The notes beneath the pieces were generated by a model. The model was not told the origin of the DNA, ran no database searches, and saw only the letters and a program-made list of their open reading frames with translations. From Sphingobium bisphenolivorans (lineage in GTDB: Bacteria; Pseudomonadota; Alphaproteobacteria; Sphingomonadales; Sphingomonadaceae): DNA of 43,982 nucleotides. Positions 9,181 through 16,764 of the stretch are shown piece by piece. Location of the stretch: assembly GCF_000412635.1 (NCBI RefSeq), contig NZ_ASTG01000029.1, forward strand, positions 1 to 43,982, read 5' to 3'. Each line of letters opens with the position of its first letter. The stretch's first letter is position 1. A program made the translations under genes and the position numbers.

Positions 9181-9211
9181 CCCCCGACATGCCGGGATCG
9201 GCATGCGGGGG
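9181..9211 (-). promoter_or_regulatory. Hairpin in the dnaK-dnaJ spacer
   Basis: CCCCCG(A)CATGCCG pairs with CGGCATGCGGGGG around a GGAT loop, giving a 13-base-pair stem with one bulged base. It has no T-tract, so it is unlikely to be a full terminator. It sits just upstream of the dnaJ ribosome-binding region. An RNA-stabilising or attenuating element that keeps dnaK expression above dnaJ is a plausible role, but this is inference. Confidence 0.6.
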
Positions 9212-9223
9212 AAGCACATCAGC

Positions 9224-11122
9224 TTACGCCTTGTTATCGTCCACTTCCGAGAATTCGGCATCGACGACATCATCGTCGGCCTTCGGAGCGTCAGCGCCCG
9301 GCGCTGCGGCCGCCGCCTGCTCCTTCTCGTAAATGGCCTGGCCCAGCTTCATCGCAACGGTCGCGAGTTCCTGCGCCTTCGCCTTCATTGCTTCGGCGTC
9401 GCCGCCCTCGACCGCCGACTTGGTCGCTGCGATCGCGGTTTCTATTTCGGACTTGAGACCCGCGTCCACCTTGTCGCCATGCTCGGAAAGCTGCTGCTCC
9501 GTGGTGTGGATCAGGCTTTCGGCGTTGTTCTTCGCCTCTGCCGCCTCACGCTTCTTCTTGTCCTCTTCGGCGAAGCGTTCGGCATCCTTCACCATCTGGT
9601 CGATATCGGCGTCGGACAGACCACCCGAAGCCTGGATGCGGATCTGCTGTTCCTTGCCCGTGCCCTTGTCCTTGGCATGGACGTTGACGATGCCGTTCGC
9701 GTCGATGTCGAACGTGACCTCGATCTGCGGGACGCCGCGCGGTGCAGGCGGAATGCCGACCAGGTCGAACTGGCCCAGCATCTTGTTGTCCGCCGCCATT
9801 TCACGCTCGCCCTGGAAGACGCGGATCGTCACCGCCTGCTGATTGTCGTCAGCGGTCGAGTAGACTTGGCTCTTCTTGGCCGGGATCGTAGTGTTGCGGT
9901 CGATCATGCGCGTGAACACGCCGCCCAGCGTCTCGATGCCGAGGGAGAGCGGCGTCACGTCCAGCAGCAGCACGTCCTTGACGTCGCCCTGCAACACGCC
10001 CGCCTGAATGGCCGCGCCCATGGCGACGACTTCGTCCGGGTTGACGCCGGTATGCGGTTCCTTGCCGAAGAACTCCTTCACCGCCTCGCGCACCTTGGGC
10101 ATGCGGGTCATGCCGCCGACGAGGACGACTTCGCTGATCTCGCTCGCCGAAACACCCGCATCGGCCAGTGCCTTCTTGCAGGGGTCCATGGTGCGCTTGA
10201 TGAGGTCGGCCACCAGACGCTCCAGATCGGCGCGTGTAACGGTCTTCACCAGATGCTTGGGACCATTCTGGTCTGCGGTGATGAAGGGCAGGTTGATCTC
10301 GGTCGACTGCGCCGACGACAGTTCGATTTTCGCCTTTTCGGCCGCTTCCTTCAGACGCTGGAGAGCGAGCTTGTCCTTGGTGAGGTCGATTCCCTCTTCC
10401 TTCTGGAAGCCCGACGCCAGATATTCGACGACCTTCGCGTCGAAATCCTCACCGCCCAGGAAGGTGTCGCCGTTGGTCGACTTCACCTCGAACACGCCGT
10501 CGCCAATCTCAAGGATGGAGATGTCGAAGGTGCCGCCGCCAAGGTCATAGACCGCAATGGTCTTGCCGTCCTGCTTTTCGAGGCCATAGGCCAGCGCAGC
10601 CGCAGTCGGCTCGTTGATGATGCGCAACACTTCAAGGCCCGCGATCTGGCCCGCGTCCTTGGTCGCCTGACGCTGGGCGTCGTTGAAATAGGCGGGAACG
10701 GTGATGACCGCCTGGGTGACTGTCTCACCCAGATAGCTTTCGGCGGTTTCCTTCATCTTCTGCAGGGTGAAGGCAGAAATCTGCGAAGGCGAATAATCCT
10801 TGCCGCCGGCCTCGACCCATGCGTCGCCGTTCGGCCCCTTCGAGATCGAATAGGGGACCAGTTCCATGTCCTTCTTGGTCATGGGATCGTCGAAGCGGCG
10901 GCCGATCAGGCGCTTCACCGCGAAAACCGTATTGTCCGGATTGGTCACGGCCTGACGCTTGGCGGGCTGGCCGATCAGGCGCTCGCCATCCTTGGTGAAG
11001 GCGACGATCGACGGCGTGGTGCGCGCACCTTCCGCATTTTCGACGACCTTGGGCTTGCCGCCTTCCATCACGGCGACGCAGCTGTTGGTGGTGCCCAGAT
11101 CGATGCCGATTACTTTTGCCAT
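9224..11122 (-). CDS. dnaK: Chaperone DnaK (Hsp70)
   Basis: The Hsp70 chaperone is 632 residues from the ATG at 11122, which gives the canonical N-terminus [15 protein letters not shown]. The open frame begins seven codons earlier, but the chosen start has an AGGA ribosome-binding site and family agreement. The ATPase domain covers residues 1-385 (phosphate loops [12 protein letters not shown] and [14 protein letters not shown], and [12 protein letters not shown]), followed by the [18 protein letters not shown] linker/substrate domain. The acidic C-terminal tail ends in EVDDNKA instead of the EEVD of cytosolic eukaryotic Hsp70. It is the first gene of a dnaK-dnaJ operon. A heat-shock promoter is expected upstream, but I cannot identify a convincing sigma-32 pair in 11123-11298. 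Confidence 0.98.
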   Translation of the reverse strand: MAKVIGIDLGTTNSCVAVMEGGKPKVVENAEGARTTPSIVAFTKDGERLIGQPAKRQAVTNPDNTVFAVKRLIGRRFDDPMTKKDMELVPYSISKGPNGDAWVEAGGKDYSPSQISAFTLQKMKETAESYLGETVTQAVITVPAYFNDAQRQATKDAGQIAGLEVLRIINEPTAAALAYGLEKQDGKTIAVYDLGGGTFDISILEIGDGVFEVKSTNGDTFLGGEDFDAKVVEYLASGFQKEEGIDLTKDKLALQRLKEAAEKAKIELSSAQSTEINLPFITADQNGPKHLVKTVTRADLERLVADLIKRTMDPCKKALADAGVSASEISEVVLVGGMTRMPKVREAVKEFFGKEPHTGVNPDEVVAMGAAIQAGVLQGDVKDVLLLDVTPLSLGIETLGGVFTRMIDRNTTIPAKKSQVYSTADDNQQAVTIRVFQGEREMAADNKMLGQFDLVGIPPAPRGVPQIEVTFDIDANGIVNVHAKDKGTGKEQQIRIQASGGLSDADIDQMVKDAERFAEEDKKKREAAEAKNNAESLIHTTEQQLSEHGDKVDAGLKSEIETAIAATKSAVEGGDAEAMKAKAQELATVAMKLGQAIYEKEQAAAAAPGADAPKADDDVVDAEFSEVDDNKA

Positions 11123-11298
11123 TTTGTCCTCTTTGAACCCCAAATCATATTCAGCGGTTGACGGCCCAATACCTCACGAAAGCGCCAAGGCAAGGGCGTT
11201 TGCGCAAGGGATATAGGCGTGGTTTCGCTTGGCACAAGAAGGGCGGACGATTAGCGTGCGAAACGATCGGAAATGAGACAGTCACGAAAGCCTTGTCT

Positions 11299-11763
11299 AT
11301 GCGCGCCTTAGCTCTTCTCGCCTGCCTTGCCGCCCCGCTCGCGCTCAGCGCCTGCGGTGATCCGGCGCCCACATATATCGATCAGGCCTGGGTGCGCCTG
11401 TCGCCCAACAAGGATGCGCCGTCCGCCGGTTATTTCGTCGCGCATGGCGGAGACTCAGGAACGCAGCTGCGCGGCGTCCTCACCGACTATGCGCTCAAGG
11501 TCGAGATGCACGAGAGCATGGACGAAGGTGGCAAGATGAGCATGAAGCCGATCGACAGCGTCGATATCCCCGCCCAGGGTCAGGTCGCCTTCGCGCCGGG
11601 CGGCAAGCATCTGATGCTGTGGGGCGTCAACGACACGGCGATCAGCCGGGGCAAGATGACCTTGACCTTCCTGCTCGCAAACGGCGACCGGCTGCTGGTG
11701 GATGCGGTGATCCAGAAGCCGGGCGCCGCAGCTCCCAAGCCGCAGGAGCATAAGGGCCATTGA
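11299..11763 (+). CDS. PCuAC-type copper chaperone lipoprotein
   Basis: The true start is the ATG at 11299, which begins a lipoprotein signal peptide (MRALALLACLAAPLALSAC); the longer open frame from 11158 lacks any plausible start. Lipobox LSAC places the lipidated Cys at residue 19. The 154-residue protein is a member of the PCuAC (DUF461) family of periplasmic Cu(I) chaperones that help load the Cu-A site of cytochrome oxidase. The copper ligands are visible as His71 and the Met cluster (EMHESMDEGGKMSMKPIDSV) plus the C-terminal HxM (GGKHLMLWGV, His104/Met106). The tail PQEHKGH could add weak metal binding. Its stop overlaps the start of the next gene by four bases, implying translational coupling. 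Being a lipoprotein instead of a soluble periplasmic protein is a minor variation. Confidence 0.87.
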   Translation: MRALALLACLAAPLALSACGDPAPTYIDQAWVRLSPNKDAPSAGYFVAHGGDSGTQLRGVLTDYALKVEMHESMDEGGKMSMKPIDSVDIPAQGQVAFAPGGKHLMLWGVNDTAISRGKMTLTFLLANGDRLLVDAVIQKPGAAAPKPQEHKGH

Positions 11764-12224
11764 CCAGCCGCCCGCTCACGGAGGCGGAGGTTGCCCTCGC
11801 CCGATCCATGTTCGGGGATGCTATCGACTATGCTCCGGTGCGGGTGCACGACCGCAAATGGTGGCCGCTACAGCCGCGGAATGTGACCATGGCGCCTGAC
11901 GGCGACCTCTGGTTCCACCCCGCCTCCGGCCTGTTCTGCGCGGACTTTTGCGAAGGGCCGCTGCACCTTCAGGGGCATTTCATCCATGAGATGACCCACG
12001 TCTGGCAGGCCCAGCGCGGGGGCAAGTGGTTCCTGCCGCTGATGCGCCATCCTTTTTGCCGGTACAGCTACGAGATCGTGCCGGGGCGCCCCTTTCACCG
12101 CTACGGTCTGGAACAGCAGGCGGAGATCGTGCGGCATGCCTTTCTGCTGCGCCAGGGCGTGGCGGTGCAGGGAAAGCCGGGAAGAGAGGTGTTCGAGGCG
12201 CTGCTGCCGTTCTCGAAGGCTTAG
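11760..12224 (+). CDS. HExxH-containing hypothetical (vgr-related family)
   Basis: The 154-residue product reads from a TTG at 11760 that overlaps the TGA of the copper-chaperone gene; an ATG at codon 17 is the alternative but has no ribosome-binding site. The protein carries a zincin-like motif, HEMTHVWQ (His76, Glu77, His80), and a downstream acidic helix EQQAEIVRHAF (Glu122) that could give the third zinc ligand. No signal peptide is visible. Proteins like this are annotated in sphingomonads as vgr-related, a name that carries no functional evidence. The motif resembles the DUF4157-type putative metallopeptidase core. Coupling to a Cu chaperone could be accidental. I regard the gene as real, zinc binding as plausible and protease activity as unproven. 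Confidence 0.75.
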   Translation: MTSRPLTEAEVALARSMFGDAIDYAPVRVHDRKWWPLQPRNVTMAPDGDLWFHPASGLFCADFCEGPLHLQGHFIHEMTHVWQAQRGGKWFLPLMRHPFCRYSYEIVPGRPFHRYGLEQQAEIVRHAFLLRQGVAVQGKPGREVFEALLPFSKA

Positions 12225-12322
12225 CATCGGATGGTCATGCTGAAGCGTGGTCCCGCCTCCGCAGGAGCACGTTGCGTGCTGTTGAAACAGAACAACTGCA
12301 TCTCGTCCGCAGCGCAATCTGC

Positions 12323-12328
12323 TATACT
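12323..12328 (+). promoter_or_regulatory. TATACT -10 hexamer, possible leaderless start
   Basis: TATACT lies six bases before the ATG at 12335, so transcription from it would begin at or next to the start codon. No Shine-Dalgarno sequence is visible between them. The -35 position has no good match to TTGACA, so the promoter is only a candidate. Confidence 0.4.
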
Positions 12329-12334
12329 CCAGCC

Positions 12335-12691
12335 ATGCGCCTGCCTCTCGTCCTTCTCCCGCTCACCGCTTTCCTCGCCGGCCCGGCGCTTGCCCAGCAG
12401 CCGCCCGAGCGCAGCGGGCATTATTATCTCCAGGGCGTCATGGAGACGGGCTCGGAACTTCTGCTTCAGCCTGACGGCCGCTTCCAATGGTATCTGGTCT
12501 ATGGCGCGCTCGACCTGTTTGCGGAGGGACGCTGGACCGCGCAGCAAGGGACCGTCACCCTCACCTCGGAAAAGACGAAGGAGGTTCCCGAACCGGGCTT
12601 CAAGACGCTCGTCCTCACCATCCGCGACAAGGCGCTCATCCCGCCGGATGGGCGCGGCGCATATATGCGCCCAGCCTACGAAAAGGAGTGA
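12335..12691 (+). CDS. Small exported protein, unknown function
   Basis: I place the start at the ATG at 12335, which begins a clean signal peptide (MRLPLVLLPLTAFLAGPALAQ); the open frame extending to 12026 lies inside the previous gene. The 118-residue product continues as a small beta-rich protein (YYLQGVMETGSELLLQPDGRFQWYLVYGALDLFAEGRW, then TLVLTIRDKALIPPDGRGAYMRP). The strand-turn pattern recalls lipocalin- or copper-resistance-like beta-barrels, but I do not recognise the family. The name therefore stays hypothetical. A TATACT element immediately upstream hints at a leaderless transcript. It precedes the peroxiredoxin gene by 84 bases and is separated from it by a GC hairpin. Confidence 0.7.
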   Translation: MRLPLVLLPLTAFLAGPALAQQPPERSGHYYLQGVMETGSELLLQPDGRFQWYLVYGALDLFAEGRWTAQQGTVTLTSEKTKEVPEPGFKTLVLTIRDKALIPPDGRGAYMRPAYEKE

Positions 12692-12728
12692 TCCGCTACC
12701 CTCCTCCCCCCTCCCATGATAGGTAAGT

Positions 12729-12748
12729 GGCCGCGCGACCACGCGGCC
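12729..12748. repeat. GC-rich hairpin before peroxiredoxin gene
   Basis: GGCCGCG-CGACCA-CGCGGCC forms a perfect seven-base-pair stem. It lies within a C-rich/AGGGAGAGGG-flanked spacer that resembles the CCCTCTCCC/GGGAGAGGG repeat family seen at 7776-7797. The right flank supplies the GGGAGAGGG ribosome-binding site of the next gene. It may be a repeat remnant or a weak terminator without a T-tract. Confidence 0.45.
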
Positions 12749-12775
12749 TCCGAGTCTTCACAAGGGAGAGGGAAT

Positions 12776-13438
12776 ATGACGCTCTCGATCGGCAGCAAGG
12801 CCCCCGACTTCACCGCCCAGACCACGCAAGGCACAATACGCTTCCATGAATGGCTGGGCGACAGCTGGGGCATCATCTTTTCGCATCCGAAGGATTTCAC
12901 CCCCGTCTGCACGACGGAACTCGGCTATCTGGCGAAGCTGGCGCCAGAGTTCGCCCGCCGCGATTGCAAGGTGATCGGCCTCTCGGTCGATCCGGTCGGC
13001 AATCATGATCGCTGGCTGTCGGACATTCGCTCCGCGACCGGCGGGGACGTCACCTATCCCATCATCGGCGACAGCGATCTCAACGTCGCCAAGCTCTACG
13101 AGATGCTGCCCGCCGGCGCTGGTGATACCTCAGAGGGCCGCACTGCCGCCGACAACCAGACCGTTCGTACCGTCTATCTGATCGGTCCGGACAAGCTCAT
13201 AAAGGCGATGCTGAGCTATCCCATGAGCAGCGGCCGCAATTTCGACGAGGTGCTGCGTCTGCTCGACAGCTGCCAATTGACTGCGAAGCACAAGGTGGCG
13301 ACCCCGGTGAACTGGCGATGGGGTGAGGATGTCATCATCGTCCCCTCCGTTTCGGACGAGGAGGCCAAGCAGCGCTTCCCCGACGGCTGGAACAGCGTCA
13401 CACCCTATCTGCGCGTCGTTCCCCAACCGCAGGATTAG
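12776..13438 (+). CDS. Peroxiredoxin, 1-Cys Prx6 type
   Basis: The start at 12776 follows a strong GGGAGAGGG ribosome-binding site. The 220-residue thioredoxin-fold enzyme reduces peroxides through a peroxidatic cysteine. The active-site stretch is FSHPKDFTPVCTTELG, with Cys near residue 45. The long C-terminal extension (VNWRWGEDVIIVPSVSDEEA, then TPYLRVVPQPQD) is typical of Prx6/AhpC-like 1-Cys enzymes. No resolving cysteine in the usual C-terminal position stands out. The persulfide dioxygenase gene starts six bases after its stop, so the two are almost certainly one transcript, which links peroxide and sulfane-sulfur detoxification. Confidence 0.92.
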   Translation: MTLSIGSKAPDFTAQTTQGTIRFHEWLGDSWGIIFSHPKDFTPVCTTELGYLAKLAPEFARRDCKVIGLSVDPVGNHDRWLSDIRSATGGDVTYPIIGDSDLNVAKLYEMLPAGAGDTSEGRTAADNQTVRTVYLIGPDKLIKAMLSYPMSSGRNFDEVLRLLDSCQLTAKHKVATPVNWRWGEDVIIVPSVSDEEAKQRFPDGWNSVTPYLRVVPQPQD

Positions 13439-13444
13439 GCGGCG

Positions 13445-14485
13445 ATGTTCTTCGCGGTCTTCAAGGATGGCGAAGGATGCAAATCCTATATCATCGCCAA
13501 TGAGGCCTGCTGCGCCGCAGCCATCATCGACCCGGCGCTGGACCTGGTGGATCGCTATCTGGGCGAAGTGAACCGGCAAGGCCTGCGTGTCCGCTACATC
13601 ATCGACACGCACACCCATGCCGATCATTTCTCTGGTGCGCGGGCGCTGAGGGACGCCTTGCACGCGCCCATCGTCATGCACCGCTTCTCGCCCGCGCCGC
13701 ATGTGGACCTGCATGTGGAGGACGGCCATTCCCTGCCGCTTGGCGACATGCGCATGCGCATCCTCCACACGCCGGGCCACACCCGCGATTCCATGTGCAT
13801 CCATGTCGAGGACCGCGTCTTCACGGGCGACACGCTGCTGATCGGCGGCACCGGCCGCACCGACCTGCCCAGCGGCGATCCGGAACAGCTGCACGACAGC
13901 CTGTTCCATAAGCTGCTCAGCCTGCCTGACGACACGCTGGTCTATCCGGCGCATGACTATAAGGAGCGCGAAGGATCGACCATCGGACAGGAGAAGGCCG
14001 CGAACCCACGGCTCGCTCACGCCGAGCGGCAGGATTTCGTTTCGATGATGAACAGCCTCAACCTGTCGGCGCCGACCCACCTGACCGAAGCGCTACGCAC
14101 CAACATCTCGGGCGGCAAGACCGTGCGCCAATTGCTGGCCGAGGCGAGCGCGCGGGTGCCCTTCATGGCGATGGAGGAGCTTCTCCGCCGGCTCGACACC
14201 CGCGCCAACGACTTCGTGATCCTTGACGTGCGCGAAAGGGACGCGTTCATGCAGGGCCATGTGCCCGGCGCGCTGCACCTGCCACGCGGCCAGCTGGAAC
14301 TACGCCTGAATGAGGTGCTGCCGGATCCGAGCGTGGAGGTGCTGACCGTCTGCGAGCTGGGCAAGATTTCGACGCTGGCCGCCGCGACGCTGCACGATCT
14401 CGGCTTCCCCCGTGCGACGGCGCTTGACGGAGGTATCGCCGCCTGGCGGGAACAGGGCCATCCGCTGGAACGGGCGGACAGCTAA
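13445..14485 (+). CDS. Persulfide dioxygenase-rhodanese fusion
   Basis: The 346-residue protein fuses an ETHE1-like metallo-beta-lactamase-fold dioxygenase (residues 1-235) to a rhodanese domain (about 250-345). The first domain has the metal ligands HTHADHFSG, HTPGHT, FTGDTLL and YPAHDY. Members of the family oxidise glutathione persulfide to sulfite with Fe(II) and O2. The rhodanese domain has LDVRERDAFMQGHVPGALHLP and the catalytic Cys in VCELGKISTLAA. The usual rhodanese loop is CxxGxR, but here the Arg is replaced by Ile, so sulfur-transfer specificity may differ or be lost. Such fusions act in sulfide and persulfide removal. It starts six bases after the peroxiredoxin gene. A plain beta-lactamase-fold hydrolase is the less likely alternative. 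Confidence 0.87.
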   Translation: MFFAVFKDGEGCKSYIIANEACCAAAIIDPALDLVDRYLGEVNRQGLRVRYIIDTHTHADHFSGARALRDALHAPIVMHRFSPAPHVDLHVEDGHSLPLGDMRMRILHTPGHTRDSMCIHVEDRVFTGDTLLIGGTGRTDLPSGDPEQLHDSLFHKLLSLPDDTLVYPAHDYKEREGSTIGQEKAANPRLAHAERQDFVSMMNSLNLSAPTHLTEALRTNISGGKTVRQLLAEASARVPFMAMEELLRRLDTRANDFVILDVRERDAFMQGHVPGALHLPRGQLELRLNEVLPDPSVEVLTVCELGKISTLAAATLHDLGFPRATALDGGIAAWREQGHPLERADS

Positions 14486-14499
14486 GTCCAAGATAAGCC

Positions 14500-15552
14500 T
14501 TATCGCACCGCAGGCTCCAGCAGCCGGACCGTGCCAGCGTCGGCGTCGATTTCCGCCAAACCGCCGATCGGCAGGCTGAACTGGTTTGCCACATGGCCGA
14601 AGGCTGCGCCCTGAAAGGCGGGAATGCCCAGCGGCGCCAGATGCTGCTGCAACACTTCCGACAAGGTGAAGCCGCCGTAGGACGGCCCGGCCGGGCCGCA
14701 GCCGGTGCACTGGCCGAACACGACCCCGGCCACCTTGCCCAGCACGCCGGCGAGCGCTAGTTGCGTCAGCATTCGGTCGACACGATAGGGTGGCTCGTCC
14801 ACATCCTCCAGGAACAGGATGGCGCCGCCGAAATCCGGCAGCCATGGGGTTCCCATCAGCGTCGAAAGGACGGTCAGGTTGCCGCCCAGCAGCCGTCCGC
14901 TCGCCTTGCCGCCCCGGAAAGTCCGCACTCGTCCGCTGCGCTGGACCAACCGATCCTCCTGCCCTTGCGGATTGGAGAATGTGGGCGTGGCTCCATCGAA
15001 AGTGACGGCCCGAAACGCATCCCAAGAAAAGCGCGACCAGCTCGCGCCGGCATTGGGACCGTGGATCGTGACGAACCCCGCCCGCGCGGCGAAGGCGAGG
15101 TGCAAGGCGGTGATGTCGGAAAAGCCGATCAGCAGCTTGGGATTGGCCCTGATCGTTCGGAAATCAAGATGGGGCAGCAGTCGCGCGCAGCCCCACCCGC
15201 CACGCACGGCAAAGACGGCCCGCACTTCCGGATCCGCAAACATGGCGTTCACATCGGCCGCCCGCTCCTCATCCTTGCCGGCGAAATAGCCGAAGCGCTG
15301 CACCGGATGCTGCCCCAGCTTGGGCTTCAATCCCATGGCCGCTATCGTCTCCTTGACCAGATCAAGGTCGAACAAGTCATCGGTAAAGCCCGCCGGCTCA
15401 ATCAGTCCGACCGTGTCACCGGGCCGCAGCCGCGCTGGCTTCACTGGTCCTGCAGCCGGCGCCGCCAGTGCCCTCGGGGCAAGCATCGCTGCGCCCATTG
15501 CCGCCATGAGGGCGCGTCGATCGACCGTCAAACGCCGCCTCCAACCCGGCAA
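14500..15552 (-). CDS. LD-carboxypeptidase (S66), Tat-like signal
   Basis: The protein removes the terminal D-Ala from murein tetrapeptides during peptidoglycan recycling or remodelling. The S66 serine peptidase pattern is complete: the nucleophile Ser in LLIGFSDITALH, Glu in LFLEDVDEPPYRVDRML, and His in FGHVANQFSLP. The open frame extends far into dapE on the other strand, so the start must be internal. A TTG at 15552 has a GAGGAG ribosome-binding site six bases away and gives 350 residues with a twin-arginine-like leader (VDRRALMAAMGAAMLAPRALA). The alternative ATG at 15507 would lose the RR pair. Export suggests action in the periplasm, unlike cytoplasmic E. coli LdcA. It is divergent from dapE, with a 69-base gap. 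Confidence 0.88.
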   Translation of the reverse strand: MPGWRRRLTVDRRALMAAMGAAMLAPRALAAPAAGPVKPARLRPGDTVGLIEPAGFTDDLFDLDLVKETIAAMGLKPKLGQHPVQRFGYFAGKDEERAADVNAMFADPEVRAVFAVRGGWGCARLLPHLDFRTIRANPKLLIGFSDITALHLAFAARAGFVTIHGPNAGASWSRFSWDAFRAVTFDGATPTFSNPQGQEDRLVQRSGRVRTFRGGKASGRLLGGNLTVLSTLMGTPWLPDFGGAILFLEDVDEPPYRVDRMLTQLALAGVLGKVAGVVFGQCTGCGPAGPSYGGFTLSEVLQQHLAPLGIPAFQGAAFGHVANQFSLPIGGLAEIDADAGTVRLLEPAVR

Positions 15553-15621
15553 CGAAATCTCCTCGGCATCAAGCGCCTCCTCCTGCTGGCAAAGCTGTCC
15601 TGCTTTCGCTAACGCAAGCCC

Positions 15622-16764
15622 ATGAGCATGACCAGCACCGATGCCGATCCGGTCGGCATAGCCGAAAAACTGATCGCCTGCCCCTCCGTCACGCCAGCGA
15701 CGGGAGAGGTGTTCAGGGTGCTGGAAGGGATGCTCAAGCCGCTCGGCTTCACTGTGGATCGTTTCCTGACAGGGGAAGCGCCCGACGGGCCGGTCGAAAA
15801 TCTGCTGGCCTGGCGAACGACCGGGGTGGGCCCGCACTTCGCCTTTGCCGGACATTTGGACGTGGTCCCGCCCGGCAATGGCTGGGCGAGCGATCCCTAC
15901 ACGCCCGAAACGCGCGGCGACCTGCTCTACGGGCGGGGAGCTGTGGACATGAAGGGCGCGATTGCCGCCTATGTCGCGGCGCTGCATGGCTTGCCCGATG
16001 ATCTGCCCGGCACGATCAGCCTGATCATCACCGGCGACGAGGAAGGTGCGGCAATCTATGGAACGCTCGCGCTCATGGACCGGATGGCGGCGCATGGCCT
16101 GCGCCCCGATCTCTGCGTGGTGGGTGAGCCGACCTCTTCCCAGCGGTTGGGCGACGTCATCAAGATCGGGCGGCGCGGTTCGGTTAACATGTGGATCAAC
16201 GTGGCGGGCGTGCAGGGCCATGTCGCCTATCCGCATCTTGCCGACAATCCGATCCCGCGCCTCGTCCGCATCCTCGCCGCCGTCGACGCGATCGTGCTGG
16301 ACGAAGGCAATGACTGGTTCCAGGCCAGCAATATCGAGATCACCAATCTGGAGGTTGGCAACCCCACCACCAACGTCATCCCCGCCGCTGCTCAGGCGCG
16401 CATTTCGATCCGTTTCAACAATGAGCATAGCGGCGCTTCCTTGGTGGAGCGCATCACCGCCCTGGCAGCGGGGGAGGGCGGCACGGTCGAAGCCAAGATC
16501 AGCGGCGAGCCCTTCCTGACTGAACCGGGCGCGCTGTCCACGCTGGTGGCGGGCGCCATCCGCCAGGTCACGGGTGTAGAGGCGGAGCTGTCGACTACCG
16601 GAGGCACGTCGGACGCTCGCTTCCTCTCGCGCCTTTGTCCGGTGGTCGAATTCGGCCTTAACAACGCGACCATGCACAAGCTGGATGAGGCCGTGGCGCT
16701 GGCGGACCTGCGCCACCTGACAGAGATTTATCGTCTGGTGACGATCGGCGCGCTCACCGGCTGA
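15622..16764 (+). CDS. dapE: Succinyl-diaminopimelate desuccinylase
   Basis: The 380-residue M20 metallohydrolase converts N-succinyl-LL-diaminopimelate to LL-diaminopimelate, on the route to lysine and peptidoglycan. The dinuclear zinc site is intact: GHLDVVPPG (His78, Asp80), GRGAVDMKG (Asp109), GDEEG (Glu140/141), VVGEPTS (Glu169) and the C-terminal NNATMHKLDE. The dimerisation domain carries RRGSVNMWINVAGVQGHVAYPHLADNP. Met1 or Met3 could start translation, and neither has a strong ribosome-binding site. Its 3' end overlaps the convergent GGDEF-EAL gene by 37 bases. The divergent LD-carboxypeptidase also works on peptidoglycan peptides, so the intergenic region may serve two related genes. 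Confidence 0.96.
   Translation: MSMTSTDADPVGIAEKLIACPSVTPATGEVFRVLEGMLKPLGFTVDRFLTGEAPDGPVENLLAWRTTGVGPHFAFAGHLDVVPPGNGWASDPYTPETRGDLLYGRGAVDMKGAIAAYVAALHGLPDDLPGTISLIITGDEEGAAIYGTLALMDRMAAHGLRPDLCVVGEPTSSQRLGDVIKIGRRGSVNMWINVAGVQGHVAYPHLADNPIPRLVRILAAVDAIVLDEGNDWFQASNIEITNLEVGNPTTNVIPAAAQARISIRFNNEHSGASLVERITALAAGEGGTVEAKISGEPFLTEPGALSTLVAGAIRQVTGVEAELSTTGGTSDARFLSRLCPVVEFGLNNATMHKLDEAVALADLRHLTEIYRLVTIGALTG

Noticed and set aside
9203..11161. 652-codon plus-strand open frame
   Set aside because: It is antisense to dnaK; its His/Leu/Arg-rich translation is typical of a shadow frame.
11123..11298. sigma-32 heat-shock promoter for dnaK
   Set aside because: A CTTGCC and a TATTGG are present on the minus strand, but neither spacing nor sequence fits the heat-shock consensus well enough to report.
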